The position numbers and the translations under genes are program-made. Of a stretch of DNA of 64,000 nt, positions 36,559 to 46,202 are shown piece after piece. Source of the stretch: SXZD01 sp034680345 (GTDB taxonomy: Bacteria > Pseudomonadota > Gammaproteobacteria > Burkholderiales > Burkholderiaceae_B); the NCBI GenBank assembly GCA_034680345.1, contig JAXISZ010000001.1, positions 248,001 through 312,000 on the forward strand. Direction: 5' to 3'. The first letter of the stretch is position 1. Every line of letters begins with the position of its first letter. The notes below the pieces were generated by a model. That model was not told where the DNA came from, ran no database searches, and worked only from the letters and a program-made list of their open reading frames with translations.

Positions 36559-36613
36559 CTCAACTTGTTATCGGGTACACTGCGAGTGTTCCCTTTTTTT
36601 CTGGTTATATACA

Positions 36614-37255
36614 ATGTTCACTGGAATTATTGCTGCAATTGGTAAAATTCAAACCATTACCCCACTGGGTCAAAATAACGAATCTGGCGTACGTCTGCAC
36701 ATTGATGCAGGCAACTTACCTATGAACGACATAGCTCTTGGCGACTCTATAGCCATTGAAGGCGCCTGCATGACCGTCGTGGAAAAAACCAATACACATT
36801 TTACTGTGGATGTATCTGCCGAAAGTTTATCCAAAACTGTTGGTTTAAACACATGTAACGAAGTGAACTTAGAAAAGGCCCTAACTCTGGCGGACCGTTT
36901 AGGCGGCCATTTAGTCACAGGCCATATAGACGGCTTAGGCCAAGTAACTGAATTTAAACCCATTGGCGAAAGCTGGCTGCTAACCATTAAAGTACCTAAT
37001 CACTTAGGTAAATTTCTAGCCTACAAAGGTTCTGTAACTGTCAATGGTACAAGCCTTACCGTTAACAAAATACATGATGAACCCACCAGTAGCCAAATTT
37101 TTATCAACTTAATTCCCCACACAATAGAAAATACAACATTAAAGCATTTACATATTGGTAAATTAGTTAATCTAGAAATTGATTTAATTGCCCGTTATTG
37201 TGAACGCTTACTCTCACACCCAAAATCAACAGTTGGAAACAAACCCACTGAATAA
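36614..37255 (+). CDS. ribE: Riboflavin synthase, alpha subunit
   Basis: Dismutates two lumazine molecules to riboflavin. It has two lumazine-binding repeats. The N-terminal MFTGII and the internal VDVSAESLSKT mark the first, and GHLVTGHIDGLG with VNGTSLTVN marks the second. Length is 213 residues. It lies 55 bases behind ribD in the rib gene order. Some genomes call this gene ribC. Confidence 0.94.
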   Translation: MFTGIIAAIGKIQTITPLGQNNESGVRLHIDAGNLPMNDIALGDSIAIEGACMTVVEKTNTHFTVDVSAESLSKTVGLNTCNEVNLEKALTLADRLGGHLVTGHIDGLGQVTEFKPIGESWLLTIKVPNHLGKFLAYKGSVTVNGTSLTVNKIHDEPTSSQIFINLIPHTIENTTLKHLHIGKLVNLEIDLIARYCERLLSHPKSTVGNKPTE

Positions 37256-37258
37256 AAC

Positions 37259-37918
37259 ATAGAATGCTTAATCAATTTACCCATATCACCAGAAGGCAAA
37301 GCCATTACAGCGCATGTTGTCCAGCCTCGGAAACTGCGCTCACTCATCAGTTATCAAATTGAATTTCTAGAACAATATCAACCCAACCATACACGTTATT
37401 TATCAGAATCACTGAGTCAACAATTCTATAGCCTGGGGCATTCAACAGAACATCAAACACGGTAAGCAGTTTTGCTCGACATCTTTTAAATCATTTGCTA
37501 ATTGATTTATCTTAGGGTTCTTCAGCGCTGAAAAGCAATACATACAGCTTACTAGAAGGCAAAAACCTGATTGAACTGGGTCAAATTTCTGATGGAAAAG
37601 ACGCACTTGAAATTCAAATAATTTTGACCCGCAAAAACACCATTGAATATTTGGTTAAAAATACAGAAGCATCCACACTGATTGCTCCAACCATATAGCT
37701 GCAACCATTCCTTTCATCCATCACAATCTGTGTCTGCTATATCGACGCTATAACTGAAATCTATCAAATAAATCGCTTTGAACTACTTCGCGATGTATTT
37801 AATATAGGCCTACGAAAGGTATCACCAACAGTACGCAGCGATTAAAAAAGCCGTTGTTGTACCTAATATTTTGCAGCTTCACCATCGCCAACTGATCAAC
37901 AGTATTATTCAAAATTAA
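37259..37918 (+). pseudogene. Fic family protein, degraded pseudogene
   Basis: No intact frame spans this 660-base stretch, but pieces of one Fic-family protein are readable in order. Frame A (37259-37462) has SYQIEFLEQYQPNHTRYL. Frame B (37471-37698) has FARHLLNHLLIDLS, a stop (TAG 37513-37515 where the family has Trp), then SSALKSNTYSLLEGK and LEIQIILTRKNTIEYLV. Short pieces LQPF and PFIHHNLC follow near 37700-37730. Frame C (about 37738-37800) has YIDAITEIYQINRFELLRDV. Frame D (37811-37918) has YERYHQQYAAIKK. The Fic core between LQPF and the C-terminal part is deleted. In the inhibitory helix the expected Glu-Gly of 'LEGNTYS' is Lys-Ser. It is convergent with the DUF1501 gene, six bases away. 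Confidence 0.8.
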
Positions 37919-37924
37919 AAAAAA

Positions 37925-39447
37925 TTAAGCTAAAAACCCAAGGTTTTTAACTGAAAAATTAGCCAAGTAAGGCAAGGCAGTATTTAAAGTTGATGAGTCA
38001 GCACCTAACCAACTGGCCAAGGTTGCAGCGTATTGATCTACAGAAATACTGGGCAACAAAACCCCACGATTTAACAGATCTGCACTGGCATCAAAACTAG
38101 AATTATTAGAATTACGCGCTGCCAAAACCGGAAAACGTCCATAAATATCACCACCACGCACCGCACCTCCCATCACAAACTGATGTGAACCCCAACCATG
38201 ATCAGTACCATCACCATTGCTGGTAAAGGTTCGACCAAAGTCACTCATGGTAAATGTAGTCACAGCGTTGCCCATTCTCACGGCTTGTAAAGTGGTATCA
38301 AAATAAGCCATCGCCTGGTCCAGCTGTGCCATTAAAACCGCATGATTGCGGTTTTGAAAATTATGCGTATCAAACCCACCCAAACTTACAAAAAACACCT
38401 GGCGCCGCAAACCCAATGCTGGACCCGCATGAACAAGACGAGCCACCATCTGCAATTGATGCATTAAATTGGAAAATTGCATGGCATTGGTTGCCGGATT
38501 CATAAACATCAATTTGGGATCTTGACTGGGATTATAATTGGCTGCTGGGGTACCAACTAGGGGGTCTGAAGGTGATATTAACTGGGCACGTAAACGCTGT
38601 TCAGTGTCAATACTTCGGCTAGCCATCATAGCTAAATCTGCACCAAACAAAGAAGATCCTCGATTGGCTTTTGCAATCTGTTGAACAGCCTCACCCAATA
38701 CGGTTGAACCATAAATTTGACCATTATTATCTTTACCCAAAGACACTGCGCCTGAAGCAGTTAAACGATACTGCACGACGTTGCGTCCAAATAAAAACAC
38801 CGTATTACCTGAAGTTGAGATGGCCGTAAATGCAGAATGATTCTGAGCAGCCTCCATTTGATCGGCAACACGCCCCCCCCAACCCTGCGTCACCCCCTCA
38901 GTGGCCAAACTCATCCACCAATTTTGCTGATCATTGTGTGAATATAAACGAGGTGGCTTTGGAACTTGAGGATTATTCAAATCGGCTTTAACCAAAGGCT
39001 GTATTAAACTACCCACATTAGCAACCACAGCCAAACGTCGCTCCAGATTAAATTTATTTTGCAACTGCCCTAACATAGGATGTAATGCAAACTGACGCTC
39101 CTGGGGATTGCTTACCGTAATTGGCAATACACCGCCTAAACGCGCTACATTATCTATGCTCTGATTGCGCCGCGGAGCCACACCTGGCTCTAACAAAGCA
39201 ATTGAACTGGGCGACTGATTGCGCACCAAAGTATAGTTAGCAAACGAATCAGGATCGGTTGCCAAAACCGTATTAAATGAATCATTACCGCCATACAAAA
39301 ACAGACATACCAAAGCGCGATAATCCCTGCAGATTGAGCAGCCGAAGAACTGCATAATGCTAGATTCAACGCGGTTAGAGCTGCAACCCCCAAACCTGCA
39401 AAACTGGCCATTTGTTGCAAAAATACACGACGTGAAGCTTTCATCAT
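37925..39447 (-). pseudogene. DUF1501 family Tat-exported protein, frameshifted near the 5' end
   Basis: The 3' part (39325 to 37925) encodes a nearly complete DUF1501 protein starting DYRALVCLFLYGGNDSF and ending with NLGFLA, including GGFDTHNFQN and FTMSDFGRTFTSNGDGTDHGWG. The matching N-terminus is in another frame: ATG 39447 gives MMKASRRVFLQQ, a Tat-type SRRxFL signal with a hydrophobic stretch. The two join at about 39325-39330, in a GGG, if one base is inserted. An open upstream extension of the 3' frame to 39475 encodes unrelated residues and is not a real N-terminus. Either the gene has lost its export signal or there is a sequencing error. DUF1501 proteins typically pair with DUF1800 proteins, as here; their function is unknown. 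Confidence 0.75.
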
Positions 39448-39519
39448 AATTGCACCTGAAATTCTGGGCTAACAACCAACATCAACAATGTTGCTTGTAC
39501 CCGTTTCCTCTGAGCTTGT

Positions 39520-41196
39520 TCAACCTGCGCTTGATTGTTGGCGATTGATTGCATTGATCATACTGTTTCGTAAAGTTGTATCTATGGGTACTATTAATAG
39601 ACGCTGGGCCAGAGCATCAACCAAGTCTGCTGGACGATCAGCCAAAGACAGCCAAGGCGCCAATTGCAACTGTACATCTGAACGTCGAGTAGCTTGCTGA
39701 TAATTTCCAAAACCTGAAGCAATTCCGTTGCGCATAAAATTCACATACCCAGCTGCACTACTTTCGCTAAGAAGCTGCATTTCAGGAGAAAGTAAACCAT
39801 TTGCGCCAGTTACAGAATTAGGGGCACGATAACCTGGACGATAAAAATTAAATACTGAAGGTGATCTCAAAGGTGACATCCCCAATGAAGTAAGAGGATC
39901 GTCGGTCAAGCCAATCTGATACAAGTTAGAATCACTGCTAACACCAATTGAACGCAGTAAGTTGGATAACTTTAATACAGGCTCTTTAAGCTTGGCTCCT
40001 TGACTGTCAAATTTACGCGCTTCTGGGTGCAGTAAAATCGCTTTGACCACAGCACCCAACTGCCCCTGAGTTGCCCTCCAAATGCTGCTGATGTCGGCTA
40101 TGTAAGCAGGCGATGGATTACTGGTCACCAACCGCTGAATCAGTAAATGCGACATAAATGGTGCCACATTGGGATAATTTGCAATTGTATCTAACGCTAT
40201 CTTTACAGAGAGCTCGGGGTTAGATGGATTTTGCTCGGGAATTACAACGCCTAAAAATCGTTTTTCTAAACGAGAGTGAAATTGAGGGTACTGCACCATT
40301 GGCCGAGAATTTCTGTCCGAAAATGAATTTCCAAAAGAACTCACCCCATTAAAAAAGCAAGCATTATCTGGAAAATCTGGGCAATCGTAACTAAAGCCAG
40401 TAAAAACCCGAGCCAAACCCTCAATATCTTGATAACTATACGTTTCTATTGGTTGACCATTACCACCCAAAACTGGTTGTCCTGAGGCGTTTAATTGAAA
40501 TAACCCAATAGAAAATAATTGCAACACTTCACGGGCATAATTTTCATCTGGAACACGCCCTGTGCGCAGATCTTCTTTTTGATTACGTAAATGAGATAAA
40601 TACAAACCCATCATAGGATGGCGGCTTACATCCTCAAGCAAATTACGATAAGAACCAAATGCATTGCGTGCTAGCATGTCCATGTAAGCAGCGACAGCAC
40701 GCGGGGATTGTGCCACATTAGCATCCAGCATTGAAACAACAAAAATTTGCGACAAAGCATAGGCCACACGCCAACGCAACTGGTCTTGAGCTGTTAGCGC
40801 TTTATTCCAAAAGGCATGTAAAACTTCCGATTGTCCTGCATTAGCATTCGGATTATTAAGACGCAAAGCCGCTTCGGACTGATCCCATAGCGCTGCCATT
40901 CCTACTGAATTGGGTGTTTGTAATTGCCCATTAATCCAACCAGCATAACCTTGAACATTCAATTCATTGATCAAATTTTCATCAGCACCAAATGTAGCTT
41001 GCTGCAAAAAAGCCTGTGCCTGTGCTCGGTTTTCTGGGCGCTGAACATTTGAAGATTGAAACCCGTTAACTAGGCCAGCCTGTTCCGAATTACACCCCAC
41101 CAAGATACTTAACGCAAAACCAGCCCCAACACCGCTGACAATTTTACAAAAAAATGAACTGCGGGCCAATACCCGTTGAAGCAATTGCAACATCAT
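39520..41196 (-). CDS. DUF1800 family lipoprotein, C-terminus lost to an apparent frameshift
   Basis: A 558-residue protein with a lipoprotein signal (LVGC lipobox at about 32-35). DUF1800 motifs include ENYAREVLQLFSIG, AFLQQATFGAD and NFYRPGYRAP. The open frame stops at 39520. The next frame continues with QRKRVQATLLMLVVSPEFQVQL and stops at 39444-39446. 'SPEFQVQ' is the usual C-terminal end of this family, so about 25 residues appear to have been cut off by a one-base indel in 39520-39555. The repaired gene would overlap the DUF1501 start by ATGA, showing an original coupled operon. Function is unknown. Confidence 0.8.
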   Translation of the reverse strand: MMLQLLQRVLARSSFFCKIVSGVGAGFALSILVGCNSEQAGLVNGFQSSNVQRPENRAQAQAFLQQATFGADENLINELNVQGYAGWINGQLQTPNSVGMAALWDQSEAALRLNNPNANAGQSEVLHAFWNKALTAQDQLRWRVAYALSQIFVVSMLDANVAQSPRAVAAYMDMLARNAFGSYRNLLEDVSRHPMMGLYLSHLRNQKEDLRTGRVPDENYAREVLQLFSIGLFQLNASGQPVLGGNGQPIETYSYQDIEGLARVFTGFSYDCPDFPDNACFFNGVSSFGNSFSDRNSRPMVQYPQFHSRLEKRFLGVVIPEQNPSNPELSVKIALDTIANYPNVAPFMSHLLIQRLVTSNPSPAYIADISSIWRATQGQLGAVVKAILLHPEARKFDSQGAKLKEPVLKLSNLLRSIGVSSDSNLYQIGLTDDPLTSLGMSPLRSPSVFNFYRPGYRAPNSVTGANGLLSPEMQLLSESSAAGYVNFMRNGIASGFGNYQQATRRSDVQLQLAPWLSLADRPADLVDALAQRLLIVPIDTTLRNSMINAINRQQSSAG

Positions 41197-41272
41197 CCAT
41201 CATAAAAGCTAAAAAATGCTTTTATTAGTGACTTTTCTGGGTTAAAAGTTCGATAATTAATAAAAAATTATT

Positions 41273-42796
41273 TTAAAAGAATAAAGTAGCTAACCCTAAG
41301 AATATAAAAAACCCCAAGCTATCTGTTGAAAAAGTCAATAAAACTGAGGATCCCATCGCTGGATCCCTGCCCATTTTTTGTAAAACAAAAGGCACTGCCA
41401 TACCAATCACAGCACCAATTAATAAATTCAATGTCATTGCCAAAGTCATCAAAATGCCTAATGCCACACCCTGCGGACTGTCATAATATAAAAGCCAGGC
41501 CAAAACGCCGGCAATACCGCCCCAAACCAGCCCATTCATAGCCGCAATACCAAGCTCTTTATACAATAGTCGTTGCGCATTGGCCGCAGTTACTTGCCCT
41601 AAAGCAATTGAGCGAATCATCAATGTCATGGTTTGATTTCCTGAATTACCGGCGATACCGGCCACTATAGGCATTAAAGTGGCCAAAGCCACCACTTTTT
41701 GAATCACACCTTCAAAAGAACCAATCACCCGACTTGCAAAAAAAGCGGTGCATAAGTTCACCGCTAACCACAACCAACGATTTTTTGCTGACTTCCAAAC
41801 CGATGCAAACAGGTCTTCTTCTTCGCGCAAACCTGCCTGAGACAATAACTCTGACTCACCCTCTTCACGAATAACGTCAAGCACCTCATTAACTGTTAAA
41901 CGACCAACCAACTTACCTGCAGGATCTACAACAGGAGCACTGACCAAATCGTAACGCTCAAAGGCTTGCGCTGCCTCAGAAACATCATCTAACGGGGACA
42001 AAGAAAGAATGTCTTGGCTCATGACATCAGCCACCATCACCTCCGGCTCATTAATTAACAAACGATCCAAAGGCAATGCACCTTGCAAGGCATCATCTCG
42101 GTTAACCACAAACACCTGATCGGTGTGATCAGGTAAGGTGTCAAAACGACGCAAATAACGCAACACCACTTCTAAAGTAACGTCATCGCGAATGGTGACC
42201 ATTTCAAAGTCCATACGTGCGCCTACAGAATCTTCTGGATAAGACATCGCCGCACGCAACTGTTCACGCTCGGCCAACGACAAACTTGACGCCAACTCTT
42301 CTACCACTTCGCGAGGTAAATCCTGGGCCAATTCCGCCAACTCGTTGGTATCTAAGTTTTCTGCAGCAGCAACCAACGCCTGGTTGTCCATGGTGCGAAT
42401 CAAACTTTCACGCACCGAATCGGACAACTCCAGAAGAATTTCACCCTCTCGCTCAGAGCGCACCAATTCCCAAACCATTAAACGGTCATCTAAAGGCAAA
42501 GACTCCAGCACATAAGCGGTATCTGCAGGGTGTAATTTAGCCACACGGTGACGCAAAGCGGTCAAGTGTTGACGATGCACCAAGTCTTCAATCAATGCTT
42601 GCCTATCAGGATGACTAGCCACCTGCTGTTTATGTACAACATTTTCAACAACTCGAGAACGCTGCAATAGAGCCTGCACCTCTTCCAAGGCCCGGTGTGC
42701 ATCGTCTAAATCACGAACCGGACTGGATGCCTGGGCAAGCAAATCTTCTTGAGATTGCTCTTGAGGTGATAAATTGTCAATCAACATAGGAAGCAC
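41273..42796 (-). CDS. mgtE: Magnesium transporter MgtE
   Basis: Inner-membrane Mg2+ channel/transporter. An N-terminal helical MgtE_N domain (about 65-170) is followed by two CBS domains that sense Mg2+ (about 185-315), a connecting helix, and a C-terminal pore domain with five membrane segments. The pore domain includes MPIVAGIAGNSGNQTMTL, the family's conserved pore motif. Length is 507 residues. The gap upstream to the pabB stop is only 55 bases, too small for an M-box riboswitch. It may be co-transcribed with pabB. Confidence 0.93.
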   Translation of the reverse strand: MLPMLIDNLSPQEQSQEDLLAQASSPVRDLDDAHRALEEVQALLQRSRVVENVVHKQQVASHPDRQALIEDLVHRQHLTALRHRVAKLHPADTAYVLESLPLDDRLMVWELVRSEREGEILLELSDSVRESLIRTMDNQALVAAAENLDTNELAELAQDLPREVVEELASSLSLAEREQLRAAMSYPEDSVGARMDFEMVTIRDDVTLEVVLRYLRRFDTLPDHTDQVFVVNRDDALQGALPLDRLLINEPEVMVADVMSQDILSLSPLDDVSEAAQAFERYDLVSAPVVDPAGKLVGRLTVNEVLDVIREEGESELLSQAGLREEEDLFASVWKSAKNRWLWLAVNLCTAFFASRVIGSFEGVIQKVVALATLMPIVAGIAGNSGNQTMTLMIRSIALGQVTAANAQRLLYKELGIAAMNGLVWGGIAGVLAWLLYYDSPQGVALGILMTLAMTLNLLIGAVIGMAVPFVLQKMGRDPAMGSSVLLTFSTDSLGFFIFLGLATLFF

Positions 42797-42851
42797 GCCA
42801 TGTATTTAATTTACATGTAGTCAGCATAACGCAAAATTTTCAGAAAACAAC

Positions 42852-44732
42852 CTAAGTACTTGGTATTGACTCTTCAAAAAAATGAGGAGAATGTTTAAAA
42901 TCTTTGAACACAGACCCATCTGCATAAACCACCCGATGCACAGGCATACAAGATCGTAAACTATTGACTACCCATGCAGCCTGAGCACGCATCAGGTCTT
43001 CAACACGAAGCTGCGCTGTTTGAATCAAACCTTGCGCTAATAACTCAGCGCGCATAACCCCAGGCAATAACAACGCGTCATCACTCGGAGTTAAGCGTTT
43101 ATCATCAATTTGCAATACCCAATTACCACGCAATGTTTCAGTTAAAAACCCATCCTCGGTGTATAACAAAACGTCATCAACCTCGGGTAAAGTGCTTTGA
43201 TGAGTATTGTAATCTGAACGCTCAGTGGTTTTATGGTGTGTGAAAATCCATTGGCCCTTATATGGTTGCGCACTAAGCGCTACAGTGAGTTTTTCAGGCA
43301 AAACAACCCAAGGTAAGACTTCAATATTAAAGTCACCTTCTGCGCCCAATAACCAACGACAACGGTACAAACCTTGCGAATACTGTTTTGCAACCTCAGC
43401 CAAATTAGTCACAATGGTTTCTTCATGAAATGGATAAGAAAAAAACTGCGCGGCTTGCTGCATACGTTGCAAATGCTGTTGCAATCGCTGATATTGCCCC
43501 TGCTCCAAACGAATTGTTTCCAGCAACTCAAAGGCCTGTAATGCGCGATGCGCTAAACGCGATTTAATATGCCACTCTCGCATTTCAGCCATTGAATCTG
43601 CATACCAAGTAATACCACTACCAACCCCATATTGCAGCAACTGCTTTTCTTGATGATGAACAAACGTGCGAATTGCCACATTAAATACACAACCACCGCC
43701 TGGCTCTATCATGCCAACAGCGCCGCAATACAAACCGCGCGGGCGATTTTCTAACTCAGCAATCGCCTTCATGCTTTCTGCTTTTGGTGCTCCGGTTACA
43801 CTACCACATGGAAATAATGCCTTAAAGATACCGAATAAATCTGTATCCGGTTTAGTTTTTGCCTGAATTGTTGATGTCATTTGCAACACCGTAGGATGCG
43901 CTTGCACATCAAACAACGAAGTGGTGCGCACAGATCCCGGCAAAGCTATGCGAGATAAATCATTACGCAACAAATCAACAATCATGACATTTTCTGCACG
44001 CTCTTTGGCATTATTTTTTAAATTCCATGCCGTTAACTCAAACTCACTGCCAAACTCAGCAGTACCCTTCATCGGTTGAGTAACAATGGTTTTTCCATCC
44101 CACTGAAAAAACAGCTCTGGCGAGGCACTAGCAACAGACCAATGCCCAAATTTGAGCGCAAAGGCAAACGTTTTTGGCTGTAAAAGCAATAAACGCATCA
44201 ATAAATCTCTAGCATCAAGGCTGCCCGAAGCCTGCCAAGCCGTTGTTAAATTAAGCTGATAATACCGCCCAGAGGCAATGTCAGATTTCACCCTATCTAT
44301 TTGACCCGAAAAACTTTTTTCAGTAAAAAAACAACGCATTGGGCTGTGTAACTTACTGCCAAATTCTATAGATTTCCCTTGACCCATGGCGGCAAGCGAA
44401 TTAACTAAACTTTCGTCAAAAGCCAGAACACAAACCAAAGGGAAAGGTTCTTCAGAGTTATCAAAAATGACTTTCAGTTGCTCATCGAAAGCCGGAGCCG
44501 CCTCATAAGCCACCCACATAAAAACTCGCAAACCAAGCTTTGCCCAGTGCTTGGCTTGCTCAAAACAATACCTCACTTGAGTTATACTACTTGCACTCAA
44601 AACGTGGCGTGGTTTTAATATGTATCCTTCATGAGATTGTATTGGTAAAATCATATTGGCTCGAATAGACCATGCTGCATATTCTTGATTTGAGCCGATT
44701 AATGTTTCGTAATGTGTTTTTGTTTGAACCAT
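42852..44732 (-). CDS. pabB: Fused aminodeoxychorismate synthase component I / 4-amino-4-deoxychorismate lyase
   Basis: Makes p-aminobenzoate for folate. The N-terminal part (about 130-385) is a chorismate-binding domain with PMKGTAEFG, the signature PCGSVTGAPK and RGLYCGAVGMI. The C-terminal part (about 390-620) is a class IV aminotransferase fold with ELLETIRLEQGQ, a probable PLP lysine in HHKTTERSDYN, and LTETLRGNWV. The fused PabB-PabC arrangement of about 600 residues is common in Burkholderiales. Its glutamine amidotransferase partner (PabA) is not in the window. It is divergent from the GT2 gene, with only 39 bases between starts. Confidence 0.9.
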   Translation of the reverse strand: MVQTKTHYETLIGSNQEYAAWSIRANMILPIQSHEGYILKPRHVLSASSITQVRYCFEQAKHWAKLGLRVFMWVAYEAAPAFDEQLKVIFDNSEEPFPLVCVLAFDESLVNSLAAMGQGKSIEFGSKLHSPMRCFFTEKSFSGQIDRVKSDIASGRYYQLNLTTAWQASGSLDARDLLMRLLLLQPKTFAFALKFGHWSVASASPELFFQWDGKTIVTQPMKGTAEFGSEFELTAWNLKNNAKERAENVMIVDLLRNDLSRIALPGSVRTTSLFDVQAHPTVLQMTSTIQAKTKPDTDLFGIFKALFPCGSVTGAPKAESMKAIAELENRPRGLYCGAVGMIEPGGGCVFNVAIRTFVHHQEKQLLQYGVGSGITWYADSMAEMREWHIKSRLAHRALQAFELLETIRLEQGQYQRLQQHLQRMQQAAQFFSYPFHEETIVTNLAEVAKQYSQGLYRCRWLLGAEGDFNIEVLPWVVLPEKLTVALSAQPYKGQWIFTHHKTTERSDYNTHQSTLPEVDDVLLYTEDGFLTETLRGNWVLQIDDKRLTPSDDALLLPGVMRAELLAQGLIQTAQLRVEDLMRAQAAWVVNSLRSCMPVHRVVYADGSVFKDFKHSPHFFEESIPST

Positions 44733-44771
44733 ATGTGCAAATCAATTGCTTTTATAAATTAAGTTGTATTA

Positions 44772-46202
44772 ATGAATCACTCCACGTCACACACAAATTC
44801 TAATGCTGACCCCAATAACAAGCGCGCAAGTAATGAGCCAAATCGCACTGTAGCCGGAACCGCCCTAACAGTAACATTGCTAGTACCCTTGTGTTTAGTG
44901 GCGCCAATTTTTTTAAGCCTTATACTGCCTTTCAACCTTACAAAATATTCACAAACGGTAGCTCACCTGCTTTTAAGCGCATGTGTAATCATAGTGCTAA
45001 TTTACACAGCAAGACACTACCTTTTTTCTATAAATCGTCTATTTTGTAAACAAAAACAGCTTTATATAGACCTTCCGTATGCGCAATGGCCTAACATCAC
45101 TGTGCTAATCATGGCTCACAATGAAGAGCGGGTCATTCGAGATTCTTTGTTATCATTGATTAATAGCGACTACCCTAAAGATAAACTGGTTATTATGCCA
45201 GTCAATGACCGATCAACTGATAAAACAGCAGAAATCATTGATCAACTGGCAAAAGAATACGCCAATATTAAGCCATTACACCGCTTAGAAGGTGAAGGGG
45301 GAAAACCAGCCGCCTTAGACTATGCTTGCCAACATATTGAAACTGATATTTTTATCGTTTTTGACGCCGACTACCTTCCTGGAAAAGGATTATTAAAGCA
45401 ACTGGTTTGCCCTTTCTTTGACCCCGAAGTGGGTGCCACTATGGGTCGCGTGATCCCGTTAAACGCACAATCTAATCTGCTTACCCGGCTTTTAATGCTA
45501 GAACGCTGCGGCGGTTACCAAGTAAACCAACAAGCACGACAAAACCTAAACTTAACTACTCAGTTTGGCGGCACAGTAGGCGGCATTCGCACATCAGCAC
45601 TCGAAGAAGTGGGTGGCTGGGGAACAGACTGCTTAGCTGAAGACACGGATCTAACCATCCGTCTAAGATGTGGTGGCTGGAAAGTGGTGTATCAAAACCG
45701 TGCTGAATGCTATGAAGAAGTACCTGAAGAATGGTCTGTGCGCATTCGACAATTACAACGCTGGGCTGGGGGACACCAACAAGTACTGATTAACCAATGG
45801 TTAAAAGTTCTGCGATGTGAGCCTATGGGCTTTGCAGAACGATTTGACACCTTCTTACTGCTAGCTATCTACATGCTATCACCCGTCATTTTAATTGGGT
45901 GGAGCAGTGGTGCATTTCTGTTTTATACCGGCGACGGTTTGCTTATCAACAGCTTAATGGGTGTTGTTCTTTCTATTGCCTACGCTGGTTTTGGAAATTT
46001 TGCCATCATGACTGAAATCACAGTGGGGGCGTATCTAGATCGGTCTCGAAATGACTTAATCTTACTTCCGTTTATGCTCTTTGTATTTATAATAAACTCG
46101 GTTGAAATTACACGAACAGTCATTATTCAGTCATGGAAAGCATGGCGTGGACAAAGCACTGGCTGGAATAAAACCACCCGCTATCGCAAAACCACCTTAT
46201 GA
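44772..46202 (+). CDS. Processive family 2 glycosyltransferase (polysaccharide synthase)
   Basis: A 476-residue membrane glycosyltransferase. Two N-terminal membrane segments (about 31-53 and 63-82) precede a GT2 domain with all hallmarks of processive synthases: MAHNEER, VNDRS (Asp146), the DAD motif (198-200), ED in LAEDTDL (290-291) and QLQRW (327-331, the QxxRW acceptor motif). C-terminal membrane segments lie at about 355-380, 390-415 and 430-450. This is the plan of cellulose, hyaluronan and PgaC/PNAG synthases. The neighbouring UDP-GlcNAc 2-epimerase suggests a GlcNAc- or ManNAc-containing product (inference). It overlaps the next gene by four bases. Confidence 0.85.
   Translation: MNHSTSHTNSNADPNNKRASNEPNRTVAGTALTVTLLVPLCLVAPIFLSLILPFNLTKYSQTVAHLLLSACVIIVLIYTARHYLFSINRLFCKQKQLYIDLPYAQWPNITVLIMAHNEERVIRDSLLSLINSDYPKDKLVIMPVNDRSTDKTAEIIDQLAKEYANIKPLHRLEGEGGKPAALDYACQHIETDIFIVFDADYLPGKGLLKQLVCPFFDPEVGATMGRVIPLNAQSNLLTRLLMLERCGGYQVNQQARQNLNLTTQFGGTVGGIRTSALEEVGGWGTDCLAEDTDLTIRLRCGGWKVVYQNRAECYEEVPEEWSVRIRQLQRWAGGHQQVLINQWLKVLRCEPMGFAERFDTFLLLAIYMLSPVILIGWSSGAFLFYTGDGLLINSLMGVVLSIAYAGFGNFAIMTEITVGAYLDRSRNDLILLPFMLFVFIINSVEITRTVIIQSWKAWRGQSTGWNKTTRYRKTTL

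Noticed and set aside
39323..39330. Programmed ribosomal frameshifting in the DUF1501 gene
   Set aside because: There is no convincing slippery heptamer or downstream stimulatory structure, and the partner gene has a second unrelated frameshift.
39448..39475. Upstream extension of the DUF1501 frame as a native N-terminus
   Set aside because: Its residues are Cys-rich and unlike the family, while another frame supplies a proper Tat signal; this indicates a frameshift rather than a real start.
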